Of a stretch of 13,454 bases of DNA, positions 5,737 to 13,298 are shown in pieces. The DNA comes from Clostridia bacterium (lineage in GTDB: Bacteria > Bacillota > Clostridia > Oscillospirales > Acutalibacteraceae). The stretch covers positions 1 through 13,454 of the forward strand of contig CAAGBH010000019.1 of the NCBI GenBank assembly GCA_900768035.1, read 5' to 3'. How positions within the stretch are numbered: position 1 is the first letter of the stretch; every line of letters starts with the position of its first letter. The position numbers and the translations under genes were made by a program. The notes under the pieces are model-generated. The model did not search any database. It was not told the DNA's origin and was given only the letters and a program-made list of their open reading frames with translations.

Positions 5737-6092
5737 GTCAGTTTACCTTCCTTATTGAGTCGGTCATGCCATTCGACTATATAGGAGTTTCCACCATTTT
5801 TGGTATAATGGTCATACTCCTCAGACAGCCGAATGAGTTCCTCTTTCGTCAGCTTCGCCCCACGCTCGGCAGAGGACAGGGCTTGGACGATGTAGTTTTT
5901 GCAATTGTCCATGTCCAGTTTCGCCACCGCCGCATCCGTCTTGTCGAGCCGCTCCGTGATGACTTTGGTCTGCTGAGTAAACAGGCCATCCAATGCTTTT
6001 TTGATAGCTTTCACGATTGCTCCTATGCTCCCACCAAGTGCAACTATAAACGCCAAAGCGGTAGCCACATCTCCTAATGTTATAGCTCCCAT
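5733..6092 (-). CDS. Membrane-anchored holin-like / accessory lysis protein
   Basis: A 119-aa protein with one N-terminal hydrophobic segment at about 8-28 (VATALAFIVALGGSIGAIVKAI), followed by a charged helical region likely to be coiled coil (about 35-95). The conserved-looking end is KEELIRLSEEYDHYTKNGGNSYIVEWHDRLNKEG. This layout, one helix plus a cytoplasmic coiled coil near the lysis genes, is seen in phage membrane proteins of the XhlA/holin-accessory kind, and the C-terminal motif recurs in Firmicutes phage genomes. GGAGG at 6100-6104 lies 7 nt before the ATG, inside the upstream gene's last codons. A second membrane protein (the holin at 2642) is more than 2.5 kb downstream, so a holin/antiholin pair is possible. 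The exact function is unknown. Confidence 0.6.
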   Translation of the reverse strand: MGAITLGDVATALAFIVALGGSIGAIVKAIKKALDGLFTQQTKVITERLDKTDAAVAKLDMDNCKNYIVQALSSAERGAKLTKEELIRLSEEYDHYTKNGGNSYIVEWHDRLNKEGKLT

Positions 6093-6094
6093 TT

Positions 6095-6319
6095 TTACGC
6101 CTCCGCTTCAGGCTCCCGCCGGTCGAACGCTTTCCACTCTAAACTGATACCCTCGTTGGTCATCAGCACCGCCGCATGGAGCGGCAAGGAAGAAATAGCC
6201 GCCGCCGCAAGGATGGTGTAGTAGGTGGACATTGCCTCGTTGAGGTCATCTTTCTGTGTGATGAGTGTCCCAATCGTGCCATCTGCGTTTGTCTGAATCT
6301 CTAAGATTAAATACTTCAT
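6095..6319 (-). CDS. Small conserved phage protein of unknown function (74 aa)
   Basis: Begins MKYLILEIQTNADGTIGTLI and continues with NEAMSTYYTILAAAAISSLPLHAAVLMTNEG. This compact alpha/beta protein type is found regularly between the tail fibre and the holin in clostridial phages, but I know of no established function. AAGGAG lies just before the ATG at 6319. It ends 2 nt before the next gene and carries that gene's ribosome binding site in its own 3' end, so the two are probably translated together. The alanine-rich middle (ILAAAAISSLPLHAAVL) is hydrophobic but contains no clear membrane helix. The gene is real by spacing and family resemblance; its role is not assigned. Confidence 0.62.
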   Translation of the reverse strand: MKYLILEIQTNADGTIGTLITQKDDLNEAMSTYYTILAAAAISSLPLHAAVLMTNEGISLEWKAFDRREPEAEA

Positions 6320-6334
6320 GTTCCGCTCCTTCCT

Positions 6335-9300
6335 TTAGCTAAAATAGAAACTGTCTATAGATACACCGACAGAGCCTGAGCCTCCGCCCTTAACCCACAG
6401 ATAATATGTGTACTGTTGGTCTGCATAACCACCGAATGTGCCTCTCGCTCTCGTCCCTAAAGAGTCCACATTAGCCTCATACTGGATAGCACCAGATGTC
6501 AGCGAAGATGAACTTGTCGAGATACATACGGACGCAGGTTCAACTGTGCTGTAGTATGCGTGAATCGTGAGCAAGAAGCACTTGCCGCTCGGTATTGTCA
6601 CGCTATAACCAGTATATTTGTACGATGTGGTCGCAGACGAATAAGTGCCGCCTGTAAACTGATGCGTAGGCTTGAGTGCGCCTGTGTTGTTTGTCAGTAT
6701 CTCATACGAAAGGTTTGATGTCGGGTTGGCATCTGGCAAGTTATATGCGACCGTGTAATTTTGATTTGCGCTGTAATGAGCATGCGTTGTGTAAACGAAA
6801 TGGATACGCTCCCCAAGCGTACCAATTGACCAGTCTCCGCTCGGCGTGAACATATCAACCGCGGGCCAATACGCAGAAGCGTCGCTTGGAACAGTTTCAC
6901 TCTGTAGTGCCGCTCTATATCTCCCTTGATACCACGATACGCCAACGGATGTGCCATATGCCTTGTCCTTGACCGTCCATGTCCCTGCGGCCAGTTCGTA
7001 TCTGTATTTCGAGTAATACCCAACAGGCCATGCCGCTCCGTAAGTATTCGCGGTCTTATAGACAAGGTAGCTACATTTATTCCCACGTCCCCCACTCACA
7101 CGGATGATGGTCGGAGTCACTATAGGAATGTTGGCATTATTGGTGTTAAGTAAGGTCACAATCTCACTATCAGAGATGGCATTGCTCGTTGTCCAAGAGA
7201 GATAGTACAGTCCATCACTCGGATAGTTCGCCGTGATGTTGTTCGAGGAGTCTCGGAAGGTGAGGCCTGTGTTGTCCAAGAGGGTGCGGTTGTAGGTGGT
7301 AGAGCCGTCCTTGAGGATGACATTGGTCGCATTGTACTGTGCCGTATCGAGAAGCGAGGTGTTACGGAAGGTTAGACTACTAAGCCCCAACATCGCTCTC
7401 CGTCCGTTCACAGATGTATCGTAAAGGTCGATATACGGAACAGAACTACTGTTGCCACCAAGGTCAAGAATATACTTGTTGCTTGTGTCACGGAAGTCCA
7501 AATGGTTGTCACGAAGAAACGCAACAGGGGTTGAACCGCCATTCGCATACATGGCAACAAATGTTGCTGAAGAAGATGCGGAAAGCAATATTCTCCTTCC
7601 GCTTGTGTTCACAACATAGTCTGAACTTGAGATGTCAATGTTTCCGTCATGCCCATTTCTGCCGAACTGTCCTGTTCCATGTGCGCCAAGATACAAGCCT
7701 TCCGTGACGGTATGGTCTGATATGCCAAGGTTGCTCTTGCCACGGATGTTTCCACCCTGCAATCTCATTTCGCTTGTAGCTGTGCCATCAAGCTTTTCCT
7801 GTGTACTGACAACACTCTGTGGGGCAAGTGCAACTTTCCAACTATAAGTGGTATTCGCATATGTCAGTTCAATTTTGTCTGTTGTCTCGGATGTGGTTGT
7901 TATGTTGATGCTTCCATTTGTGATTGTGAGTGCGCCAGTATCCAAATTCCAACTATTATCCCCATTTGCATCTTGCAGAATCCCTGTCTGAATGACATTG
8001 GCGATGATGCGTCCGTTCATGTCAACGGCAAAATTGTAAGTGCCGCCGGAGTATGCCGTGGAGTGGGCAAGGCCGTTGATGTTCCACCGCCAAACAGAAG
8101 TCGCAGAGGCAAGGTCTTGGTTGTTGGCGATGACCAGTTCCTTCCAACTGCCGTCAAGGTCGAGTACTTTAGTAATCACGCCGTTGTCGGCGGTTTCGAT
8201 TTCTTGCTGAATCTCCTGTGCCATGTTCGAGACAGCCGCCTTGATGTGCGTGGCGGTAGGGTTGAATTCGGTCGAATAGTAGAATTCCGAATCCCCATAA
8301 CACTCAATCGTCTGCTTGATGCCGCCGTTAAAGGTGGTGGTCATCTTTTGCACATAGCAATAAGCGGTGTTGCCGTCCGAAGTCACCTTAAGAACATCGC
8401 CTGTATCGATAGCCGGATTGCCTCGGAATTCAATTGTCATCGGCTTGAATGTAATACCGCCGACATTCGTTAAAATCGTACTGGCGTTTGCGGAAGTAAG
8501 GTAGGGGTTTTCGCCCACAAGGCCAGTTCCGCTTCCGGCAGTAATGGGGTTGTTCTCCGTGCCTGTGGTAACGGAACTAACTGTAAACGGATCGCCGTCA
8601 CCAAGACCGCCCAAGTAGATTTCGTTGTCCGTTACGGCGTTCTCTGCGTTGTCCTTGTCAGACCATGCGCCATCTAAGGTTATTGCCGTGATGCTTGTGG
8701 GCGCAGTTCTCGACATCTTGAGGTTGCAACCAAGAGAGTTCGTCCCCCATACCCAAGACAGCATCTGACGGCACGTTCCTTCGTACAGTTCGTCAACGTA
8801 ACCAGTAAGGGAAACAGAGGTGGAAACGAATCCGGCCTGTGTGAGAATATCCTCGGCGATATCGTCAACCGAATAGCCGCTACCGCTTGCGGTAACTGTA
8901 GGCACATAGTCCTTGTTCAGCTTGGCGAACTCATCGTATGCCACCACCTTGGTGGATAACTTCGCCCGGTCGATTTCAGAAATGTAGAAGCGTCCGTTCC
9001 AAATGTACTCAACTGTGGCGGTATCGTTCTCAATGCTGTCCACAGGGGCTGTGCCAGTATCCTTTGTTACCACACCCATATATGTATCTATATAGGAGTT
9101 GGCAAGCGAGACTCCGGCAGGGAGTCCGCTATTAAAGAATTCCACATCTACATAACGAGAACAAGCCCCACCAAACATGGGGCGTTCTTCGTCAGCAAGC
9201 TGTTCGTGGAGCGTAATGGAAACAAGCCCATCACACCCACGAATCAGCTTTGTGGAATCATTATTGAATTTGATATATCCACGGCACTCTCGCTCCGTGG

Positions 9301-9340
9301 AGTATATCGCACTCTTGTAATCCGCAGATGTAGTCCGCAT
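6335..9340 (-). CDS. Tail tip hub / tail fibre protein (Tal/endopeptidase-tail type), 1001 aa
   Basis: This very large gene follows the tape measure and a small minor tail protein, the normal place for the tail-tip hub and fibre. Residues 1-355 look like the gp27-like hub region of Tal-type proteins: an N-terminal domain with CRGYIKFNNDSTKLIRGCDGLV and YDEFAKLNKDYVPTV, then DDIAEDILTQAGF, then a beta region to IECYGDSEFYYSTEFN. A helical neck (about 363-388, HIKAAVSNMAQEIQQEIETADNG) leads to a beta fibre. Three copies of a motif of the form L(D/T)FR(D/N)(T/S)S occur at about 614-620, 656-662 and 693-699. The C-terminal ~260 residues are rich in Tyr, Ser and Trp and may bind the receptor. No protease motif is recognised. 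AGAAAGGGAAAC, beginning at the previous stop, is the ribosome binding site. It probably acts at the distal tail tip in host recognition and DNA passage. Confidence 0.82.
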   Translation of the reverse strand: MRTTSADYKSAIYSTERECRGYIKFNNDSTKLIRGCDGLVSITLHEQLADEERPMFGGACSRYVDVEFFNSGLPAGVSLANSYIDTYMGVVTKDTGTAPVDSIENDTATVEYIWNGRFYISEIDRAKLSTKVVAYDEFAKLNKDYVPTVTASGSGYSVDDIAEDILTQAGFVSTSVSLTGYVDELYEGTCRQMLSWVWGTNSLGCNLKMSRTAPTSITAITLDGAWSDKDNAENAVTDNEIYLGGLGDGDPFTVSSVTTGTENNPITAGSGTGLVGENPYLTSANASTILTNVGGITFKPMTIEFRGNPAIDTGDVLKVTSDGNTAYCYVQKMTTTFNGGIKQTIECYGDSEFYYSTEFNPTATHIKAAVSNMAQEIQQEIETADNGVITKVLDLDGSWKELVIANNQDLASATSVWRWNINGLAHSTAYSGGTYNFAVDMNGRIIANVIQTGILQDANGDNSWNLDTGALTITNGSINITTTSETTDKIELTYANTTYSWKVALAPQSVVSTQEKLDGTATSEMRLQGGNIRGKSNLGISDHTVTEGLYLGAHGTGQFGRNGHDGNIDISSSDYVVNTSGRRILLSASSSATFVAMYANGGSTPVAFLRDNHLDFRDTSNKYILDLGGNSSSVPYIDLYDTSVNGRRAMLGLSSLTFRNTSLLDTAQYNATNVILKDGSTTYNRTLLDNTGLTFRDSSNNITANYPSDGLYYLSWTTSNAISDSEIVTLLNTNNANIPIVTPTIIRVSGGRGNKCSYLVYKTANTYGAAWPVGYYSKYRYELAAGTWTVKDKAYGTSVGVSWYQGRYRAALQSETVPSDASAYWPAVDMFTPSGDWSIGTLGERIHFVYTTHAHYSANQNYTVAYNLPDANPTSNLSYEILTNNTGALKPTHQFTGGTYSSATTSYKYTGYSVTIPSGKCFLLTIHAYYSTVEPASVCISTSSSSLTSGAIQYEANVDSLGTRARGTFGGYADQQYTYYLWVKGGGSGSVGVSIDSFYFS

Positions 9341-9352
9341 CAGTTTCCCTTT

Positions 9353-9745
9353 CTACATTTCGATGAAATTCATCGACAAGCTTGCGTACATCCATGAAGT
9401 AGTATCCGATGACGGATACCAGTAAACTGGCATGGAGCGGTCACCGACATATACCCAGTATGTCTGCCTCGTTGCGCTCTTCGGATCGACAACGGTTAGC
9501 CGAAAACTCGCTTCCTCGGTTGCGTTGAGGATGGTGGTCAACTGGCTCTGCGTCAGAGCCGCCCACTTGCAGTTAAACTTCCGCTTGACCGCCACCCTGT
9601 CTCTAATCATCGTTCCGGCGGCGTTGCGCCCTGTGGTTGCCGCATCTACATCGTAGATGTCCGGCGTGTATTCTTGGGGGTAAGGAAGGGTAACAGTATT
9701 ATTGTTGCCCTTCGTCACCACTAACTCGGTAGTCACAGTTGCCAT
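9353..9745 (-). CDS. Minor tail protein (DUF6711-like), between tape measure and hub
   Basis: A 130-aa all-beta-looking protein with RNAAGTMIRDRVAVKRKFNC, ALTQSQLTTILNATEE and TYWVYVGDRSMPVYWY. From memory these match a small Firmicutes phage family (DUF6711-like) that lies between tape measure and tail-tip hub. That slot belongs to the distal tail protein in the lambda/SPP1-type order, so it may act as the connector between the tail tube and the hub. GGAG sits just before the ATG (GAGGAGATAGTT) and the gene begins 10 nt after the tape measure stop. Family naming is by eye; the tail role rests on position and on the whole operon being tail genes. Confidence 0.65.
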   Translation of the reverse strand: MATVTTELVVTKGNNNTVTLPYPQEYTPDIYDVDAATTGRNAAGTMIRDRVAVKRKFNCKWAALTQSQLTTILNATEEASFRLTVVDPKSATRQTYWVYVGDRSMPVYWYPSSDTTSWMYASLSMNFIEM

Positions 9746-9755
9746 AACTATCTCC

Positions 9756-12506
9756 TCAAGTCAGCAAGGCACTACGCCCTGTCGCACGAACCGCATTGTT
9801 GTTGCGCCGCACAGTATTTCTGTAGATGACCTCGCCGTCCAAATAGATGTCACCGCCCTGCGGATACGCCGACAACGCCGCAGTAAACGCATTGTACAAG
9901 GCCGCACTAAGCTGTTCAGAGTTCATAACGCCAGTTCTTCCACCGAACGTGCCAACCACTTCCGGCGATGCCCCTCGCTCACCTGCGATGAACATAGACC
10001 CGGCATCCGGGAAGCCGCCGGAAGCAAACTGGGTAAACTGCACCTTTGAAGATGTACTCTGTCTCTGCCCCATGATTGCTGAATTAACCGCAGAGGAAGC
10101 CGTACCAACATTCTCTTTAAGTGTGTTGAATAACTTGTTCAGCTTCCTCTCAACTTCAGATGCATCTAAGTGGCCCTTGATTGTGAGGTCGATGGGATCC
10201 GGCTGTTGAATCTTCGGAATTACATCCTCGGTAATCGGTTGAAACTTTGTTGCCTCTACCGCTTTGATGTCCTCATCTGAAATCGTAGGAATGATGTCGA
10301 GAGGGATTTCCGGCAAGTCTAAATGGAACTTGTCATTCAGCCACCGAACAACCTTGTTTACCTTCTCGATAGCCCAGTTCAGCTTTTCGTTCAGCCAAGT
10401 GGCTACCGTGTTCCAAGTGTCTTTAATCAGACGCAAGAACCCGGCAACAAGGTCAATAACGCCGTTTTGGATCGGAACAATAACATTATTCCAAGCGAAC
10501 CGAACGATTACATTAAGGACAGGCTGAAGCCCTTCGTTCCACAACCACACGCCCAACTTCACGATAGCGTTAATTAGGTCGGAAACCAAGCCAAGGATAA
10601 TGTTAACCACATCGATGATGAAGTTTACAATTCCTGTAATGATGACCGCCAGTAGGTGAACAAGGTCTTGTAACGCACCTTCCATATCGCCGTGGGTCAG
10701 CTTGTAGATAAGCCGGAAGATTGTGCCGACTACATCTGTTACCGTGGTTAGGATGTTTTTAACGAGGTTTATGATCGAACGGAGCGTGTAGCTTCCGAAA
10801 CTGTTCAGATTGTCGAAGAAATCTTCGACTTTTACACGAACCCCTTCGAGCCAGTTTCCTATCTTGTCTCCCCACAACGCCGCTACCGCAAGCAGAGCAA
10901 TAATCCCTGCGAGGATAGGATGCGCTTCAGTAAATGCACGAACGGCTTTCAGAATGCCTTTCACGCCCGGAAGATTCGATGCGGCAAGCAGACCGCCAAG
11001 CGTGGCAACAACTGGAAGTATCTTGTCCCAAGGTAGCCCCTTCAGCCAATCAACCGCTTTCTTAATCCACTCCGCAACGCCCTTCGCCTTTTCGCTCACC
11101 TCGGCCTGTTCAAACATCGTGGACAGAGCGGTGTTGTCTTTACTGCCGCCGTTGTCTCCGTCTAAGCGGTTGATTTCATCGAAGCCCATGAGGGAGCGTT
11201 TCAGTTCCTTGGCTTCCTCGTTCGACTCTTGCAAATCGCCCAAAACAGCCTTGGTGTAGCGCCCGTTCTCGTCCGTCTTACCGAATACAACAGACAGCAC
11301 TTGTGCGATAAAGTCCGCAAGCTTGCTGAACCAATCCACCAACTGCACTACCACAGGCATCAAAGCCTCTAACACAGGACGCAGAGCCGTGGCAATGGAG
11401 TTCTTCAGCATCAGAATATGATTCTTGAGATTGTCCACCGCCGGAGCGAATTCCGTGCCGAACTGCTGACTATATGTGTACAGATTCGACAAGCCCTCTT
11501 TTAGCGCAGAGGTTATGTTTTTTAATGCCGTGCGGATCGCACGATACATGGCGATGCGGCCTATGGAAGCAAGGAACTTCTTGAACTTAGAGGCGGCTTT
11601 CTTTGCCGCTTCGCCTGTTTCAGATAATGCGGCTCGGAGTTTCTCACCCTCTTTGGCGGCCTTTTCCATCTCTTTGGCGAGAGCCTTTGTCTTTTCAAGC
11701 CCTTCTATCGGCTGAACGGAAGGGGTCTTCCCCATCTTCTTTTCGGCCTCTGCTATGTCATATAAGACTTTCTGATATGAGCTTGACTTCTCGTCCGTGC
11801 CGAAGAAGTCCATCTTGGCCTTTTTATCGTAAAGGCTCTGCAACTGTGCCTGTTGCTTCTCGATGGCTCTCCGGGTAGCCTCTGCCGCCTTTTCCTCGGC
11901 TCTTGCTTTCCTCTGAGCCGCTTTTTCTGCCTCTCTTGCTACACGCTTTTTCTCGGCTTCTTCGGCTCTTGCCGCTTTTCGTTGTGCGGCTTCGGCCTCT
12001 CTCGCCGCCTTCTTTTCAGCCGCTTCTTTCTCCCTTGCGGCTTTCTTCTGTGCGGCTTCTGCTTCTCTCGCCGCTTTCTTTGCCGCTTCAGCCTCTTCTT
12101 TTAATAAAAGCTTAACTGCTTCGGCAGAACGAGTGGCATTTGCAAGCCCTTCTTCTTCGCCAAGCGGATCTGCACCTATATGCGCTACTCGCTCTGCCAA
12201 TCCCATCTTCCCGGATTTTGCGAGTGATGCCGCCACTCCATCAATATCCTTCTTGAATTTTGATATATCAAGAACAGCGGCGTATTTGCTCATGTTTCTG
12301 AACTCGGTTGAGAGTTCATTAAGCCCTGCTGTTTTTGCCTGTCTTGCAAGGTCGGTGAGTTGTTCAGCGGAACTTTTTACCTTCTTCCCGGCCTTTTCGG
12401 AAGAATCGCCTACATTGTCAAGCGATTTGCTTGTTTCATTAAGAGCGGCGATAGCTTCTTTCGCTGACGCTTCTACCGATACAGTTATGTTGTCAACTTC
12501 AGCCAT
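9756..12506 (-). CDS. Tail tape measure protein
   Basis: 916 aa, the longest protein before the hub, in the position of lambda gpH. It should run along the tail lumen, set tail length, and enter the host envelope with the DNA. Residues about 125-220 form a long Ala/Lys/Glu coiled coil with four 11-residue repeats (145-188), and a second helical stretch runs from about 262 to 330. Hydrophobic segments at about 495-545 (ILPVVATLGGLLAASN; HPILAGIIALLAVAALW) and about 617-660 (LAVIITGIVNFIIDVVNIILGLV) are typical of tape measures. The C-terminus has FASGGFPDAGSMFIAGERGASPEVV, a motif common in clostridial tape measures. The ATG overlaps the stop of T by 8 nt (ATGGCTGA), implying translational coupling. 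At about 0.15 nm per residue, a tail of about 135-140 nm would be predicted. Confidence 0.95.
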   Translation of the reverse strand: MAEVDNITVSVEASAKEAIAALNETSKSLDNVGDSSEKAGKKVKSSAEQLTDLARQAKTAGLNELSTEFRNMSKYAAVLDISKFKKDIDGVAASLAKSGKMGLAERVAHIGADPLGEEEGLANATRSAEAVKLLLKEEAEAAKKAAREAEAAQKKAAREKEAAEKKAAREAEAAQRKAARAEEAEKKRVAREAEKAAQRKARAEEKAAEATRRAIEKQQAQLQSLYDKKAKMDFFGTDEKSSSYQKVLYDIAEAEKKMGKTPSVQPIEGLEKTKALAKEMEKAAKEGEKLRAALSETGEAAKKAASKFKKFLASIGRIAMYRAIRTALKNITSALKEGLSNLYTYSQQFGTEFAPAVDNLKNHILMLKNSIATALRPVLEALMPVVVQLVDWFSKLADFIAQVLSVVFGKTDENGRYTKAVLGDLQESNEEAKELKRSLMGFDEINRLDGDNGGSKDNTALSTMFEQAEVSEKAKGVAEWIKKAVDWLKGLPWDKILPVVATLGGLLAASNLPGVKGILKAVRAFTEAHPILAGIIALLAVAALWGDKIGNWLEGVRVKVEDFFDNLNSFGSYTLRSIINLVKNILTTVTDVVGTIFRLIYKLTHGDMEGALQDLVHLLAVIITGIVNFIIDVVNIILGLVSDLINAIVKLGVWLWNEGLQPVLNVIVRFAWNNVIVPIQNGVIDLVAGFLRLIKDTWNTVATWLNEKLNWAIEKVNKVVRWLNDKFHLDLPEIPLDIIPTISDEDIKAVEATKFQPITEDVIPKIQQPDPIDLTIKGHLDASEVERKLNKLFNTLKENVGTASSAVNSAIMGQRQSTSSKVQFTQFASGGFPDAGSMFIAGERGASPEVVGTFGGRTGVMNSEQLSAALYNAFTAALSAYPQGGDIYLDGEVIYRNTVRRNNNAVRATGRSALLT
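11943..12074 (-). repeat. Four tandem 33-bp degenerate repeats in the tape measure gene
   Basis: The repeats encode residues 145-188 of the tape measure as AAREAEAAQKK, AAREKEAAEKK, AAREAEAAQRK and AARAEEAEKKR, four consecutive 11-residue units. The period of 11 fits a hendecad coiled coil. The DNA is degenerate rather than identical, so it is an old or selected repeat. Further, less regular units follow to about residue 213. Confidence 0.75.
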
Positions 12507-12906
12507 CGCCGTTCCCTCTCTTTCTCTCTCTTACAAACTTCAACGTGTGAAGTATCTTTCTCTGTTTTTCAGCCTTGCGTTCCGATTCGGTGGTGGGGAT
12601 GGGATATTCCATATATTTCTTTCCCTTTGAACCTTTCTTTGCGAACGCATTGGATAAAACCGTCCCAAAAGCATCACAGTTATATACACCCATTAGGTGT
12701 AAAGTCTGATTGCGGTATATTTCCTTGCATTCCCATGCTTTTTCATAGTCATCATAGGCGAACCGCTCGTCAGTATCATAGAATTCATCCCTCGGCATAC
12801 CTAACGCCATGTAGTAGGCGCACAGTTCACCAAGAAATTCACCTAATGTCCGTGTTTCTTCTTGCTTGCCTTGGTAGTAGGGTGATGGTGCTACCGCATC
12901 ACCCAA
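12499..12906 (-). CDS. Tail assembly chaperone T, probably made as the GT frameshift extension
   Basis: This frame encodes 135 residues from a TTG codon at 12906, but there is no good ribosome binding site placed for that TTG, and the frame is -1 relative to the upstream gene, overlapping its 3' end by 16 nt. A slippery heptamer G GGA AAC in the upstream frame and a stem-loop (see separate entries) would direct ribosomes into this frame. They would yield a fusion of 108 residues of G, Arg-Asp, and 135 residues of T, about 245 aa in all. This copies the lambda G/GT arrangement, where GT binds the tape measure during tail assembly. The protein is charged and helical (LGEFLGELCAYYMALGMPRDEF, TESERKAEKQRKILHTLKFV). 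Its stop overlaps the tape measure start. Independent translation from TTG cannot be excluded. Confidence 0.75.
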   Translation of the reverse strand: MGDAVAPSPYYQGKQEETRTLGEFLGELCAYYMALGMPRDEFYDTDERFAYDDYEKAWECKEIYRNQTLHLMGVYNCDAFGTVLSNAFAKKGSKGKKYMEYPIPTTESERKAEKQRKILHTLKFVRERKRGNGDG

Positions 12907-12918
12907 GTCACGTTTCCC
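12880..12918 (-). promoter_or_regulatory. -1 programmed ribosomal frameshift signal (GGGAAAC plus stem-loop)
   Basis: On the minus strand, GGGAAAC at 12918-12912 is in the G reading frame as G GGA AAC, the X XXY YYZ form. A perfect 8-bp stem GGGTGATG (12904-12897) / CATCACCC (12887-12880) with a 9-nt loop starts 7 nt after the heptamer, in the usual 5-9 nt range. The stop codon of G (TAG, 12893-12891) lies in the loop. After a -1 slip the frame continues without a stop through the 135 T codons. Lambda G/GT uses the similar GGGAAAG. Confidence 0.88.
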
Positions 12919-13235
12919 TTCGGCTTGCTTGTGATATACTCAATTTCATCCTTGAGCATATCGGACAGGCACTCTAAGAGGCTCTGCCCTTCCTCATTTT
13001 CGTTCACAAGCAGTTCGTACAGGCGATCACGCTCTTCCTTTGGCACATAGTTGTGCCGTGCGATAAACGCCCCCCGGAACAGTTCATACGGAACATTCAG
13101 AACCATGTGTTCCATATTGGTAAAGTCGAACCCTTCCTGTTCCATCTTCCGAAGCGAACGAGGCGTGTACTCAAGCGTGTAGTCAACGCCGTCCACGGTA
13201 AACGTGATGGTCTTTCTTGCCTTATCCTCTGCCAT
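12891..13235 (-). CDS. Tail assembly chaperone G (DUF5055-like)
   Basis: A 114-aa protein, MAEDKARKTITFTVDGVDY at its start, then YTPRSLRKMEQEGFDF, VPYELFRGAFIARH and ERDRLYELL. From memory this resembles the DUF5055-type proteins found between the major tail protein and tape measure in clostridial siphoviruses. The position and frameshift signal near its end identify it as the G component of the G/GT tail chaperone pair, which coats or folds the tape measure before the tail tube assembles around it. I take the ATG at 13235, preceded by AAGGGAG. An upstream ATG at 13277 would add 14 residues (MRPCPSFLREGRKI) coded by the terminator hairpin and is rejected. The terminator just upstream suggests reduced transcription relative to the major tail protein. 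Confidence 0.85.
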   Translation of the reverse strand: MAEDKARKTITFTVDGVDYTLEYTPRSLRKMEQEGFDFTNMEHMVLNVPYELFRGAFIARHNYVPKEERDRLYELLVNENEEGQSLLECLSDMLKDEIEYITSKPKGNVTWVMR

Positions 13236-13254
13236 TATTTTTCTCCCTTCTCTT

Positions 13255-13287
13255 AAAAAAGAGGGGCAAGGGCGCACCTCACCCCTC
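13255..13287 (-). terminator. Rho-independent terminator after the probable major tail protein gene
   Basis: On the minus strand GAGGGGTGAGG (13287-13277) pairs with CCTTGCCCCTC (13271-13261), 11 pairs including two G-T wobbles, around the loop TGCGC, then six T (13260-13255). It lies between the stop at 13299 and the ribosome binding site of G. It is likely a partial terminator that lowers tail-gene transcription relative to the abundant upstream product. Confidence 0.88.
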
Positions 13288-13298
13288 GCATACGGATG

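Noticed and set aside
9361..9375. CGATGAAATTCATCG palindrome as an operator
   Set aside because: It lies inside the 3' coding end of the 130-aa tail gene, is isolated, and has no promoter nearby; most likely chance.
11853..12115. Plus-strand Leu/Arg/Ser-rich open frames opposite the coiled-coil repeats
   Set aside because: They are the antisense reading of the Ala/Lys/Glu repeat of the tape measure; composition alone explains why they lack stops.
12891..13277. Longer form of G starting at the ATG at 13277
   Set aside because: The extra 14 residues are encoded by the terminator hairpin and its U-run, and the ATG at 13235 has a good AAGGGAG site.
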